Of a stretch of 64,000 bases of DNA, positions 34,484 to 44,098 are shown in pieces (positions within the stretch are counted from its first letter, which is position 1; the number at the start of each line of letters is the position of its first letter). The notes under the pieces are model-generated. The model saw nothing but the letters and a program-made list of their open reading frames with translations, searched no databases and was not told the origin of the DNA. The position numbers were made by a program, and so were the translations under genes. The stretch covers positions 186,001 through 250,000 of the forward strand of contig JAKFDE010000016.1 in assembly GCA_036676295.1 (NCBI GenBank), in the 5' to 3' direction. The stretch comes from UBA4416 sp036676295 (lineage in GTDB: Bacteria; Bacteroidota; Bacteroidia; B-17B0; Aurantibacillaceae).

Positions 34484-36688
34484 ATGGAAAACAACTCAAA
34501 CAGCGGCGGGAAATGCCCATTTCATTTCGGTAAAAAAAAATCTAATGTAAGTGGTGGTGGTACACAAAACCAGAACTGGTGGCCAAATCAATTAAAGCTA
34601 AACACACTTCGTCAGGGATCGACTCTTTCTAACCCATTGGATAAAGAATTTAATTATGCCCATGAATTTAAGAAGTTGGATATGGAATCTCTGAAAAAAG
34701 ATCTTCATGCGTTAATGACTGACTCACAAGACTGGTGGCCGGCTGATTTTGGACATTACGGTCCGCTTTTTATTCGCATGGCATGGCATAGTGCCGGTAC
34801 CTATCGTACAGGCGATGGACGTGGTGGTGCTGGCGCGGGTCAGCAACGTTTTGCGCCCTTAAATAGTTGGCCGGATAATGGAAATCTAGACAAAGCAAGA
34901 AGGTTATTGTTACCCATTAAATTAAAATATGGACAAAAAATTTCGTGGGCAGATCTAATGATCCTTGCAGGAAATGTTGCCTTAGAATCAATGGGCTTTA
35001 AAACCTTTGGTTTTGGCGGCGGTCGTGAAGATGTTTGGGAACCGGAACAAGATGTGTATTGGGGATCAGAAGAAAAATGGCTGGATGACAATCGCTATTC
35101 AGGAGACCGAGATCTGGAAAATCCTTTAGCCGCAGTGCAAATGGGATTAATTTATGTAAATCCAGAAGGTCCAAACGGTAAACCCGACCCTATAGCTGCA
35201 GCAATAGATATTCGTGAAACCTTTGCACGTATGGCTATGAACGATGAAGAAACCGTAGCGCTTATTGCAGGTGGACATACTTTTGGAAAAACACATGGCG
35301 CCGGCGATGCAAGTTTAGTGGGGCCCGAACCGGAAGCAGAAACCATCGAACGTCAAGGCTTAGGATGGTTTAGTAAATTTTTAACAGGTAAAGGAAAGGA
35401 TGCAATTACAAGTGGTTTAGAAGTTACCTGGACACAAACGCCAACTAAATGGAGCAATCATTTTTTCGAAAATCTATTTAATTACGAATGGGAACTATCA
35501 AAAAGCCCTGCCGGAGCGCACCAATGGGTAGCTAAAAATGCGACGGCTACAATTCCTGATGCGTTTGATTCTACAAAAAAACATTTACCTACAATGCTTA
35601 CCACGGATCTGTCATTGCGATTTGATCCTGCCTATGAAAAAATCTCACGTCATTTTTATCAAAACCCCGACGCATTTGCTGATGCCTTTGCCCGTGCCTG
35701 GTTTAAACTAACACATCGTGATATGGGACCTCGTGTCCGATATTTAGGAGCTGACGTGCCGAAAGAAGAATTAATATGGCAAGACCCTATTCCTGCACTT
35801 GATCATCAATTAATTAATGAAGCTGATATTACTCAACTAAAAACAAAAATATTAAATTCAGGTTTATCAATTTCACAACTTGTTTCTACTGCCTGGGCTT
35901 CAGCATCTACATTTCGTGGTTCGGATAAACGCGGTGGCGCTAATGGGGCAAGAATTGCATTAGCCCCTCAAAAATTTTGGGCGGCAAATAATCCGGCACA
36001 ATTAGATACTGTTTTAGCAAAACTTAAAACTATTCAAAACGAATTTAATTCGGCACAAAGTGGTAACAAAAAAGTTTCACTAGCTGATTTAATTGTACTA
36101 GCCGGTTGTGCCGCTGTTGAGAAAGCTGCTCAAAATGCAGGACATCAAGTTTCCGTTCCTTTTACTGCCGGTCGTATGGACGCTAGTCAAGAACAAACCG
36201 ACGTAGAGTCTTTTGCTGTTTTAGAACCAATGGCAGATGGTTTCCGTAATTATCAAAAATCAAACTATACTGTATCAACCGAAGAGTTATTATTGGATAA
36301 AGCACAATTACTTACTTTAACTGCTCCTGAAATGACTGTGCTAATTGGCGGTTTAAGAGTTTTAAAAACCAATTTCGACCACTCGAACCACGGTGTATTT
36401 ACTAAGAAGAACGATACTTTAAGCAATGACTTTTTTGTGAACTTGCTTGACATGAATACTGTTTGGAAAGCAAAGGATGAATCTCAATTGGAGTTTGAAG
36501 GACGTGATCGAAAAAACAATAATTTACTTTGGACGGCAACACGTGCAGATCTTGTTTTTGGATCAAACTCGGAACTAAGAGCCATTGCCGAAGTGTATGC
36601 CAGTTCAGATGCAACGGATAAATTCATCAGAGATTTTATTTCTACTTGGAATAAAGTGATGAACCTCGATCGCTTTGATATTCGCTAA
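34484..36688 (+). CDS. katG: Catalase-peroxidase (KatG)
   Basis: A 734-residue bifunctional haem catalase-peroxidase, cytoplasmic. Distal residues Arg98, Trp101 and His102 (RMAWHSAGT), the Trp101-Tyr224-Met250 adduct set and proximal His265 (GGHTFGKTHG) are all in place at spacing like that of mycobacterial KatG. The C-terminal half is the usual haem-free duplicate (SASTFRGSDKRGGANGAR). Length is typical. It removes H2O2 and is divergent from oxyR with OxyR-type sites between; osmC follows 31 bp downstream, giving a peroxide-defence operon. Confidence 0.97.
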   Translation: MENNSNSGGKCPFHFGKKKSNVSGGGTQNQNWWPNQLKLNTLRQGSTLSNPLDKEFNYAHEFKKLDMESLKKDLHALMTDSQDWWPADFGHYGPLFIRMAWHSAGTYRTGDGRGGAGAGQQRFAPLNSWPDNGNLDKARRLLLPIKLKYGQKISWADLMILAGNVALESMGFKTFGFGGGREDVWEPEQDVYWGSEEKWLDDNRYSGDRDLENPLAAVQMGLIYVNPEGPNGKPDPIAAAIDIRETFARMAMNDEETVALIAGGHTFGKTHGAGDASLVGPEPEAETIERQGLGWFSKFLTGKGKDAITSGLEVTWTQTPTKWSNHFFENLFNYEWELSKSPAGAHQWVAKNATATIPDAFDSTKKHLPTMLTTDLSLRFDPAYEKISRHFYQNPDAFADAFARAWFKLTHRDMGPRVRYLGADVPKEELIWQDPIPALDHQLINEADITQLKTKILNSGLSISQLVSTAWASASTFRGSDKRGGANGARIALAPQKFWAANNPAQLDTVLAKLKTIQNEFNSAQSGNKKVSLADLIVLAGCAAVEKAAQNAGHQVSVPFTAGRMDASQEQTDVESFAVLEPMADGFRNYQKSNYTVSTEELLLDKAQLLTLTAPEMTVLIGGLRVLKTNFDHSNHGVFTKKNDTLSNDFFVNLLDMNTVWKAKDESQLEFEGRDRKNNNLLWTATRADLVFGSNSELRAIAEVYASSDATDKFIRDFISTWNKVMNLDRFDIR

Positions 36689-36719
36689 ACAATCAAACTA
36701 AAAACAATAATATCTGCAT

Positions 36720-37133
36720 ATGAAAAGAACAGCAAAAGCCCATTGGCAAGGAACCTTAAAAGAAGGAAAAGGGACATTAACAACTCAAAGCGGAACTTTA
36801 AATAACACCAATTATAATTTTAGAATGCGCTTTGAAGATGAAAAAGGCACAAATCCTGAAGAATTATTGGGTGCTGCGCATGCAGGATGTTTTACAATGG
36901 CTGTGGGAGCAAAACTTTCTACTATGGGATTAAATCCAAAATCTTTAGATACAGTTGCAACAGTAACATTAGAAGCGGGAACAATTACCGGAGTTCATTT
37001 AGTAATTACAGGAAGTGTAGATGGTATGACAGCTAGCGAATTTGAAGCTATTGCAATTGACACTGGAAAAAATTGTATCATCTCAAGAGCATTGAGTATT
37101 CCTATTACTACAGAAGCGAAGTTTATTGCTTAA
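36720..37133 (+). CDS. OsmC family peroxiredoxin-like protein
   Basis: A 137-residue OsmC/Ohr-fold thiol peroxidase. The two active cysteines are in HAGCFTMA and KNCIISRAL; the start MKRTAKAHWQGTLKEGKG matches the OsmC rather than the Ohr branch. It would reduce organic hydroperoxides. It follows katG by 31 bp and is probably under the same OxyR control. A terminator closes the unit. Confidence 0.92.
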   Translation: MKRTAKAHWQGTLKEGKGTLTTQSGTLNNTNYNFRMRFEDEKGTNPEELLGAAHAGCFTMAVGAKLSTMGLNPKSLDTVATVTLEAGTITGVHLVITGSVDGMTASEFEAIAIDTGKNCIISRALSIPITTEAKFIA

Positions 37134-37155
37134 ATATTAAAACACAATAAATATA

Positions 37156-37198
37156 AAAAGCTGGTGATTTCGAGAGGCTCAATCACCAGCTTTTTTTT
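37156..37198. terminator. Bidirectional terminator between osmC and dnaE
   Basis: Stem AAAAGCTGGTGATT/AATCACCAGCTTTT with a run of eight Ts; the loop holds the words TTTCGAG and CTCAATCACC. It overlaps the dnaE stop at 37197. Confidence 0.88.
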
Positions 37199-40100
37199 AA
37201 TTCAACTCGTAAGTTAAACTTCCGATCTTATCCAATTCGTTCATCAACTCAGTACTCACCGCAATTTTTTGAGATTTAGAAAATAACTTCACGCTCAAAT
37301 TTTCTGTCAGATCTTCTACAAAAAACTCTACACTGCATTTACCTTGAGATGTGTTGAAAATCGATTCAATGTTGGCGATCAATTCTTCATCAATGGCATT
37401 CACATCTAATTTTAATTTCATGGTAGAGAAAATATTTTCTTTGACAGTTTCCAGTAATTCAATTTTCTGAATTTTCAACTCTAAACTACCGGGTTGATTA
37501 TAACGCTCTTGTACCTTAGCTTTAACGTATACAAATAAAGGGCTCACCATAAATTTACTATACTCCACAAAATCTTTACCAAACAACATCAACTCTACAG
37601 AGCCACTGTAGTCTTCGATAATTAATTTCCCAAAAGCATTTCCGGTTTTACTGGTACGATTTTCAAAACCTGTGATCACGCCACCAAACGTTACATCTTT
37701 ACCTTTAAATGCTTCTAAGCCTGTTTTTAATTGCGCGCAATTAGCATTGCATTTATGATTGATAATTAATTTATATGGATCTAACGGATGTCCTGAAATA
37801 AAGAAGCCTACAACTTCTTTTTCACGAGCCAACTCTTCTAATTTACCCCATGGTTCTATCTTTGCAGGCAACTGAGGTTCCGTAATTTCGATCTCATCAT
37901 CACCCCCAAATAAACTGGCTTGAGATGTATCATTACCCAAACTCATTTGATTACTATACTTGATCATACGATCCGTTAACGTAATGCCATCAATATCAGG
38001 TGTAAAAAACATCGCACGGTGTAGGCCTTCAAAACTATCAAAACCACCTGCTAGCGCTAATCCCTCTAATGATTTTTTATTAACGCTCTTACTATCCAAA
38101 CGTTTTGCCAGATCAAATACCGAAGTGAATTTTCCGTTAGCGTTTCTTTCTTCAATAATATTATTAACCGTATTCTCTCCTACACCTTTGATAGCACCCA
38201 TTCCAAAACGAATGTCTGTTCCTCCCGGTATTACGGCAAACTTTGCAAAACCTTCATTGATATCCGGCCCTAAAACTTTTACGCCCATTCGTTTACATTC
38301 TTCCATTAAAAATGAAATAGAATCTATACTTCCAGCATGATTTAATACAGAAGCCATAAACTCTGATGGATAATGTGCTTTGATGTAAGCTGTTTGAAAT
38401 GCAACATAAGCATAACACGTTGAGTGAGATTTATTGAAAGCGTAACTCGCAAAAGCTTCCCAATCTTTCCAAACTTTTTCGGCAACAGTGGTATCATGTC
38501 CATTTGATTTACAATTATCAATGAACTTCCCTTTCATTTTATCAAGCGTTGCTCTATCCTTTTTTCCCATTGCTTTACGCAGGGTATCGGCATCACCTTT
38601 GGTAAAGTTTGCTAACTTTTGAGACAAACGCATTACCTGTTCCTGATAAACAGTAATACCATAGGTTTCACCTAAGTATTCATCCATTCCCTCCAAATCA
38701 AACGTTACAGGCTCTCGACCATGTTTACGATTAATATAATTTGGAATGTAAGCTAACGGACCCGGACGATATAAGGCATTCATAGCAATCAAATCATTAA
38801 AAGTATCGGGCTTCAGATCCTTTAATGATTTTTGCATACCGGCACTCTCATACTGGAACACACCGTTTGTTTCGCCTCTTTGAAATAATTCGTAAGTTTT
38901 TTTATCATCTAATGGTATCGCATCAATGTCAATATCTACACCATGGCCTTGCTTAATATAACGTAATGCATCTTTAATAATCGTCAACGTTCTTAAACCT
39001 AAGAAGTCCATTTTTAATAAACCGGCGCTTTCTGCTACCGAGTTATCAAATTGGGTCACCAACATATCACTATCCTTTGCTTTGGTAACAGGCACAAACT
39101 TCACCATGTCATCCGGTGTGATGATCACACCACAAGCGTGAATCCCGGTGTTACGTAAACAACCTTCTAATTCGTATGCTTGTTTTAAAACATCTGCTTC
39201 CGGTGTTTTTTCTTCGGATAATTTTCGGAAGTTATGTGATTGTTCGATCACCTCACGTTTATCTTTGATCTTATCTAAATATTTTTGATCAATGCCACCC
39301 GGTTTTAATAAGGCTTTTAATTTAGCATCTAAACTATCAGGAAACGCTTTTGCTAATCGATCAGCATCTGGCAAAGGTAAATCTAAAACTCTGGAAGTAT
39401 CTCGGATAGCTGATTTACCACCCATTGTACCGTAAGTGATAATTTGTGCGACCTGATTAAATCCATATTTATTGATAACGTAATCAATTACTTTATCACG
39501 GCCTTCATCATCAAAATCAATATCAATATCGGGCATGCTGATACGATCCGGATTTAAGAAACGCTCAAAGAGGAGATCGAACTTGATCGGATCCACATTA
39601 GTGATCCATAAACAATAGGCAATAGCAGAACCCGCCGCCGATCCACGACCAGGACCAACAGCCACACCCATCTCACGGGCTTTTAAAATAAAATCGGCCA
39701 CAATTAAGAAATAACCGGGATAACCCATTCTCTCAATGGTAGCTAACTCAAAACTGATACGTTCTTTAATTTCAGGAGTCATGTCAGGGTAACGTTTATG
39801 AGCACCCTGCCATGTTAAATGCGACATGTAAATAAATTGCTCTGCAATCACTCGCATCTCTGCTTTTTGAACTTCAATAGCTTCTTCAGATAATTTTTTC
39901 TCTTCCCAACCCTTTTCTTTTAAAGCAACAATACGTTGATGTGAAGCCTGAATCTCTTCTTCATTAGCTGCAATAAAATCCTGAGCAATTTCAAATTTTG
40001 GTAATAAGATATCACGACCTAATTTAAACTGCTCGATCTTGTCAACAATTTCATTCGTTGCTTCAATGGCTTCCGGCATATCCGCAAACAAGGCCACCAT

Positions 40101-41663
40101 CTCTTTTGGAGACTTAAAATAGAATTCTTTGTTCTGCAAGCCGTATCTAAAGCCTCGTCCACGACCTACCGGCGTAGCTTTCTTCTCTCCATCTTTCACA
40201 CACAATAAAATATCATGTGCATCAAATCCATTTTTATCTAAATAGTAGTTACTGTTTGCTGCAAAATATTTTACATTGTACTTAGCGGCAAAACGCAACA
40301 ACACATCATTCACGTGATTTTCTTCAGGTAGATCATGTCTATTTAGTTCTACATAAAAATCATCACCAAATAATTCCTTATACCATACAAATGCTTCTTC
40401 TGCTTGTTCTTCGCCTACATTTAAAATCAATGATGGGATTTCGGCAGATAAAGAACCTGTAGTGGCAATCAATCCGTCTTTGTATTGTAATAATAAATTT
40501 TTATCAATACGTGGTACATAATAAGCTCCGTCAATTAATCCTACAGAACTTAACTTAGATATGTTTTGATAGCCTGCTCTGTTTTTAGCTATCAATACTT
40601 GCGTGTAGCCATTATCTTGTTTGGTTTTATCTTTATGATCTTTACAAATAAATAATTCGCAACCAATAATACATTTTAATTCATTTTGCAGATCACCTTC
40701 TTTTTCGCCTTTAGTAATGGCCGCATTATGATCTTTAACACTTTTATTATGTTTATCAATGGCTTGCCAAAATAAAAAGGCGCCGTACATATTACCATGA
40801 TCGGTTAATGCAACAGCCGGCATATCATAAAACACAGCTTTCTTTACCAACTCTTTAACATCACTGGTAGATTGAAGAACGGAAAATTGTGTATGATTGT
40901 GTAAGTGAGAGAATTTTATTTTTTTATCAGTAACAGAAGTGACAGATGTATCAACCTTTTCTGTTTTAACTTCTACTTTTTGATTTTTTCGTTCTTTCCA
41001 GGCTTGCTCATGCTTATATAATTCTGTTAAGTCTGGTGCTTGATACGTAATTGTTTGAAGATCGGTTGCAGGAACTTCTTTTACTTTAGTAATTCCTCTT
41101 TTTATAATTTCGAAGAAAACTTTACCCGTTGCTAAAACGTCAAACGCTGCATTATGGGCTTCCGCAAACGTATCATTAAATAATTTAGAATATAATTCCG
41201 TTAATGTAGGCCATTTGAATTTACCGCCTCGTCCACCGGGAATAGCACAAAATTCAGTTGTTTCATCATTCTTAGTATCAATGAAAGGTTTAGCCGCTAA
41301 TATATTTTCTAAACCACAACGTAATAATTCGGCACCAACAATGTTATTATCAAACTCGATATTGTGCCCGCACAAATACGTTGTTTGATTAACAGCGTTA
41401 ACGAATTTTGCTAAAACAGCTTTCAGATCCTGCCCTTCTTCAATGGCACGCTCGTTTGTAATACCATGTATTTGCACCGCATTAAACGGAATCGTGTAAC
41501 CTTCGGGTTTAACAATAATAGAATCGCTTTCTATCAAGTTTCCTTGAGCATCGTGTAACTGCCAAGCCACCTGAACCATGCGTGGCCAGTTATCAAAATC
41601 AGTTAACGGTGCGCTGTAACTTCGTGGTAAACCTGTTGTTTCGGTATCAAATATTAAGAACAT
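37197..41663 (-). CDS. dnaE: DNA polymerase III alpha subunit with fused N-terminal 3'-5' exonuclease
   Basis: A 1488-residue replicative polymerase. Residues about 1-190 are a DnaQ-type proofreading exonuclease with Asp6 and Glu8 (FDTETTG), Asp105 (HNIEFD), His170 and Asp175 (HNAAFD), so it looks active. A linker (about 195-248) leads to a PHP domain (FSHLHNHTQFS from 251, ALTDHGNMYGAF) and the polymerase core: GPGRGSAAGS (670-679) and catalytic PDIDIDFDD (D712, D714, D716). A helix-hairpin-helix and an OB-fold (FGGVITGFENRTSKTG) follow. A usual DnaE has about 1160 residues. Two domains on one chain would fix a 1:1 ratio of polymerase to proofreader. It lies 23 bp after the PH-domain gene. 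Confidence 0.95.
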   Translation of the reverse strand: MFLIFDTETTGLPRSYSAPLTDFDNWPRMVQVAWQLHDAQGNLIESDSIIVKPEGYTIPFNAVQIHGITNERAIEEGQDLKAVLAKFVNAVNQTTYLCGHNIEFDNNIVGAELLRCGLENILAAKPFIDTKNDETTEFCAIPGGRGGKFKWPTLTELYSKLFNDTFAEAHNAAFDVLATGKVFFEIIKRGITKVKEVPATDLQTITYQAPDLTELYKHEQAWKERKNQKVEVKTEKVDTSVTSVTDKKIKFSHLHNHTQFSVLQSTSDVKELVKKAVFYDMPAVALTDHGNMYGAFLFWQAIDKHNKSVKDHNAAITKGEKEGDLQNELKCIIGCELFICKDHKDKTKQDNGYTQVLIAKNRAGYQNISKLSSVGLIDGAYYVPRIDKNLLLQYKDGLIATTGSLSAEIPSLILNVGEEQAEEAFVWYKELFGDDFYVELNRHDLPEENHVNDVLLRFAAKYNVKYFAANSNYYLDKNGFDAHDILLCVKDGEKKATPVGRGRGFRYGLQNKEFYFKSPKEMVALFADMPEAIEATNEIVDKIEQFKLGRDILLPKFEIAQDFIAANEEEIQASHQRIVALKEKGWEEKKLSEEAIEVQKAEMRVIAEQFIYMSHLTWQGAHKRYPDMTPEIKERISFELATIERMGYPGYFLIVADFILKAREMGVAVGPGRGSAAGSAIAYCLWITNVDPIKFDLLFERFLNPDRISMPDIDIDFDDEGRDKVIDYVINKYGFNQVAQIITYGTMGGKSAIRDTSRVLDLPLPDADRLAKAFPDSLDAKLKALLKPGGIDQKYLDKIKDKREVIEQSHNFRKLSEEKTPEADVLKQAYELEGCLRNTGIHACGVIITPDDMVKFVPVTKAKDSDMLVTQFDNSVAESAGLLKMDFLGLRTLTIIKDALRYIKQGHGVDIDIDAIPLDDKKTYELFQRGETNGVFQYESAGMQKSLKDLKPDTFNDLIAMNALYRPGPLAYIPNYINRKHGREPVTFDLEGMDEYLGETYGITVYQEQVMRLSQKLANFTKGDADTLRKAMGKKDRATLDKMKGKFIDNCKSNGHDTTVAEKVWKDWEAFASYAFNKSHSTCYAYVAFQTAYIKAHYPSEFMASVLNHAGSIDSISFLMEECKRMGVKVLGPDINEGFAKFAVIPGGTDIRFGMGAIKGVGENTVNNIIEERNANGKFTSVFDLAKRLDSKSVNKKSLEGLALAGGFDSFEGLHRAMFFTPDIDGITLTDRMIKYSNQMSLGNDTSQASLFGGDDEIEITEPQLPAKIEPWGKLEELAREKEVVGFFISGHPLDPYKLIINHKCNANCAQLKTGLEAFKGKDVTFGGVITGFENRTSKTGNAFGKLIIEDYSGSVELMLFGKDFVEYSKFMVSPLFVYVKAKVQERYNQPGSLELKIQKIELLETVKENIFSTMKLKLDVNAIDEELIANIESIFNTSQGKCSVEFFVEDLTENLSVKLFSKSQKIAVSTELMNELDKIGSLTYELN

Positions 41664-41686
41664 TTTTCTATTTAAGATTTTAGAAA

Positions 41687-42253
41687 TTAAATTTTAGAAG
41701 TTTTAAGCGCGTTTTTTATTTCTACTAATTCATTTTTGATATCAATCAGTAATTGTAAATTATCAAGTACTAGAGATGGTTTTGTTTCTGTCACCATACC
41801 ATTCGAATAACCATGCTTTTGATTAATGACTTTTTCACGTTGCAATAAGATCTCTGTTTTAAATTTTTCAGCATCGTTAATACCAATCATACTCATCATG
41901 TTTTGATTATGTGGGCCGCCGCCGCCGGCTGTTTCTATTTTAATTAATGTCAATCCAAAATATCTTAAAATTGGTCCACCAACAAAAGACAGATCCTGTA
42001 TGTTTTCTACGGGAATAGTTTTTTCAATATGAACGATCATTCCTTTAGAGAATTTCAAATTTTTATTGGTCAATTGGCAAGACAATGTTTTGAAAAATTT
42101 AGCACTCAACCATTGCCCTAACCCAAAGATCCAAAATGGAATAATAACCCAACCGATAACGGTAGTGATTAGGGTAAATAATACTACGAAAAATATATAG
42201 GTTTTTACTTTAGGATTAAATGTTGCTTCATTTAAAATAATTTCTTCTGTCAT
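41687..42253 (-). CDS. Membrane-anchored bacterial PH-domain protein
   Basis: A 188-residue protein with one hairpin of hydrophobic segments (about 18-50), then a bPH2 (YdbS/YdbT-like) domain: LTNKNLKFSKGMIVHIEKTIPVENI is diagnostic, shown here through its centre KGMIVHIEKTIPVENI. A C-terminal helix (about 160-188) follows a Gly-Gly-Pro-His-Asn loop. Function is unknown for the family. It precedes dnaE by 23 bp on the same strand. Confidence 0.8.
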   Translation of the reverse strand: MTEEIILNEATFNPKVKTYIFFVVLFTLITTVIGWVIIPFWIFGLGQWLSAKFFKTLSCQLTNKNLKFSKGMIVHIEKTIPVENIQDLSFVGGPILRYFGLTLIKIETAGGGGPHNQNMMSMIGINDAEKFKTEILLQREKVINQKHGYSNGMVTETKPSLVLDNLQLLIDIKNELVEIKNALKTSKI

Positions 42254-42387
42254 CCTCTAAAATTATGAAATTTGTACGGCATTTTCGACACACGTTAATA
42301 TCAAATAATAACCTTTCATGAATTTATATTAAATTTTATAACACTAAAAATCAACAACTTAAATTAAAAATTAAGCACAAGAGTCAA

Positions 42388-42408
42388 ATACATTAGATTC
42401 TTATGTAT
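42388..42408. promoter_or_regulatory. Inverted repeat ATACAT-N9-ATGTAT upstream of padR
   Basis: Six-base perfect arms, 30 bp before the padR start and overlapping a minus-7-like TATCTTTA (42406-42413). Candidate PadR autoregulatory operator; PadR boxes usually read ATGT-N-ACAT, so the orientation is reversed. Confidence 0.35.
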
Positions 42409-42437
42409 CTTTATCTTAAGTATATAATTATAAGATC

Positions 42438-42779
42438 ATGATTTACTCTTCAGAATTAATAAAAGGAACGCTTAAAACCATTGTATTAAAGCTATTGGCC
42501 GACAATAAAAAAATGTATGGTTATGAGATCACGCAAAAAGTAAAAGAATTGACTTTAGATAAAATTCAAATTACGGAAGGTGCTTTATATCCAACCTTGC
42601 ATGCTTTAGAAAATGACGGCTTGGTAACAACGGAAACTGAATTTATTGGAAAGCGTGTAAGAAAATATTACACGTTGAGTCCAAGTGGAAAAAACAAGAC
42701 CAAAGAAAAAGTAAGTGAATTGGCTGACTTTATGGAAACGATGAAATTTTTGTTAGATATAAAAACAAAAACAGCTTAA
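42438..42779 (+). CDS. PadR family transcriptional regulator
   Basis: A 113-residue winged-helix regulator of the short PadR-s2 type. MYGYEITQKVKEL, the LYPTLHALENDGLV recognition region and KYYTLSPSGK are family marks. It ends 3 bp before the next gene, so the two are coupled. In many Bacteroidota PadR regulators sit directly before membrane proteins and control them in response to small molecules or envelope state. Confidence 0.93.
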   Translation: MIYSSELIKGTLKTIVLKLLADNKKMYGYEITQKVKELTLDKIQITEGALYPTLHALENDGLVTTETEFIGKRVRKYYTLSPSGKNKTKEKVSELADFMETMKFLLDIKTKTA

Positions 42780-42782
42780 AGA

Positions 42783-43910
42783 ATGTACCAACTCAGTGAT
42801 CAGCAAATCGATTTTATTCTCGACGACATTAGTGCACGTGGCGTTGAGATGGAAAGCCTGCAGCAAAACCTATTAGATCATGTTTGCTGTATCATTGAAC
42901 AAAATCTCGAAGCAAATGGAGACTTCGAGAGCTTCTATCAAAAAACCATTAAAACATTTTACAAAGATGAATTGTGGGAAATTGAAGAAGAAACTCTCCT
43001 ATTATTAACCTACAAAAACTATTACACTATGAAAAAAGTAATGATTTATAGCGGAATCGCTGCAGCAAGTTCTTTTATTATTGGTTCATTTTTTAAAATC
43101 ATGCATTGGCCAGGTGCAGCTGCACTGATATTATTAGGGATGGCCATCAGTACACTCGTCTTTCTACCACTCTTATTCCTTTTCAAGAAAAACGAAACAA
43201 CTGAAACCAGATCAATGGTTGTTCTTGGAGTTGGAGTTACTAACGGAATTATATTTTGTGTATGGAGTTTGTTTAAAGTAATGCATTGGCCGGGGGCAAA
43301 CATGTTATGGTTTGTAACTATTGGCTTATTCAGCTTGGTATTTATACCGCTCTACTTCTTTAGCGGCATAAAAAATCCGGCTAATAAAATTAATACGATT
43401 ACCACAACAATTATTCTAATTATTGTGGCGGGAGTATTCTTTTTACAAACAACCCTTAAATCAAGTAGTCAGGTTTATTTAGCTAAAATGTATCATTTAA
43501 CGCAAAGCGAAGAACTAATTAAACGGTTAGAGCAACTTAAAACTGATACTACTCATAGTAAAGAACTGACAAATCTTTCTAAAGAAATACTTGAAAAATG
43601 TAACAGTATAAAAGGCATGATCATTTATGATGAGCTTGGACAAAAAAGCGTTCCTTCTGATTTTGCAGCAAAAAACATCTGGATCACAGAAAGCGGTTTA
43701 GGTGACGAATTTAAACCGGGAGGTGAAGGAGAAAAAATGGTTATTGATCTGAAAAACCTTCTTAATCAATACAATAGTCTGGCAGGAAACAAAGCTATTC
43801 CTAATAGTACTGATAAACTATTGGAAAACGTTTTGCTTCAACATTCAAATTATAATGTGCTAGAAAATGTAGTCAACATTCAATTATTTGTTTTACTAAA
43901 CGAAAAATAA
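42783..43910 (+). CDS. Membrane protein with N-terminal HAAS-like helix domain and duplicated FK-x-MHWPGA motif
   Basis: Not a named family to me. Residues 1-75 are a helical domain with QQIDFILDDISARG and LLDHVCCIIEQNL, of the type found next to PadR regulators. Four to five membrane helices follow (about 90-225). The motif FKIMHWPGA (about 103) recurs as FKVMHWPGA (about 160), each before a second helix, resembling the helix pair of the T9SS motor protein GldL. Residues about 226-375 form a helical, presumably periplasmic domain with no recognised motif. Coupled to padR (3 bp). Function unknown. Confidence 0.7.
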   Translation: MYQLSDQQIDFILDDISARGVEMESLQQNLLDHVCCIIEQNLEANGDFESFYQKTIKTFYKDELWEIEEETLLLLTYKNYYTMKKVMIYSGIAAASSFIIGSFFKIMHWPGAAALILLGMAISTLVFLPLLFLFKKNETTETRSMVVLGVGVTNGIIFCVWSLFKVMHWPGANMLWFVTIGLFSLVFIPLYFFSGIKNPANKINTITTTIILIIVAGVFFLQTTLKSSSQVYLAKMYHLTQSEELIKRLEQLKTDTTHSKELTNLSKEILEKCNSIKGMIIYDELGQKSVPSDFAAKNIWITESGLGDEFKPGGEGEKMVIDLKNLLNQYNSLAGNKAIPNSTDKLLENVLLQHSNYNVLENVVNIQLFVLLNEK

Positions 43911-43958
43911 CAAACACTGCCGGATTTTTAATTAAACAACATTTATTTAATACCGGTT

Positions 43959-43990
43959 AAATCACCTGTCGTAATTGGCAGGTGATTTTT
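43959..43990 (+). terminator. Terminator after the padR-membrane protein pair
   Basis: Stem AATCACCTG/CAGGTGATT followed by TTTTTT. Its core CACCTGTC resembles the repeat at 43999-44049. Confidence 0.8.
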
Positions 43991-43998
43991 TATTCCAG

Positions 43999-44049
43999 CA
44001 AACACCTGTCAGGTTTATAGCACTCTGCCTTAAAACTGACAGGTGTTTG
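43999..44049. repeat. ACACCTGTCAG inverted-repeat element, copy 1
   Basis: CAAACACCTGTCAG (43999-44012) and CTGACAGGTGTTTG (44036-44049) are exact complements separated by 23 nt. No T-run. A related copy lies beyond xth at 44885-44931. Confidence 0.75.
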
Positions 44050-44098
44050 TTATCGATCTTTTGTTTGGTTTTTAAAATTTCAATTGTAATTTTATAAT

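Noticed and set aside
37960..38340. 126-codon open frame antisense to dnaE
   Set aside because: Shadow of the dnaE C-terminal region; no domain and no promoter.
42423..42432. TATAATTATA palindrome before padR as operator
   Set aside because: Pure AT palindromes of this size are expected by chance in this composition.
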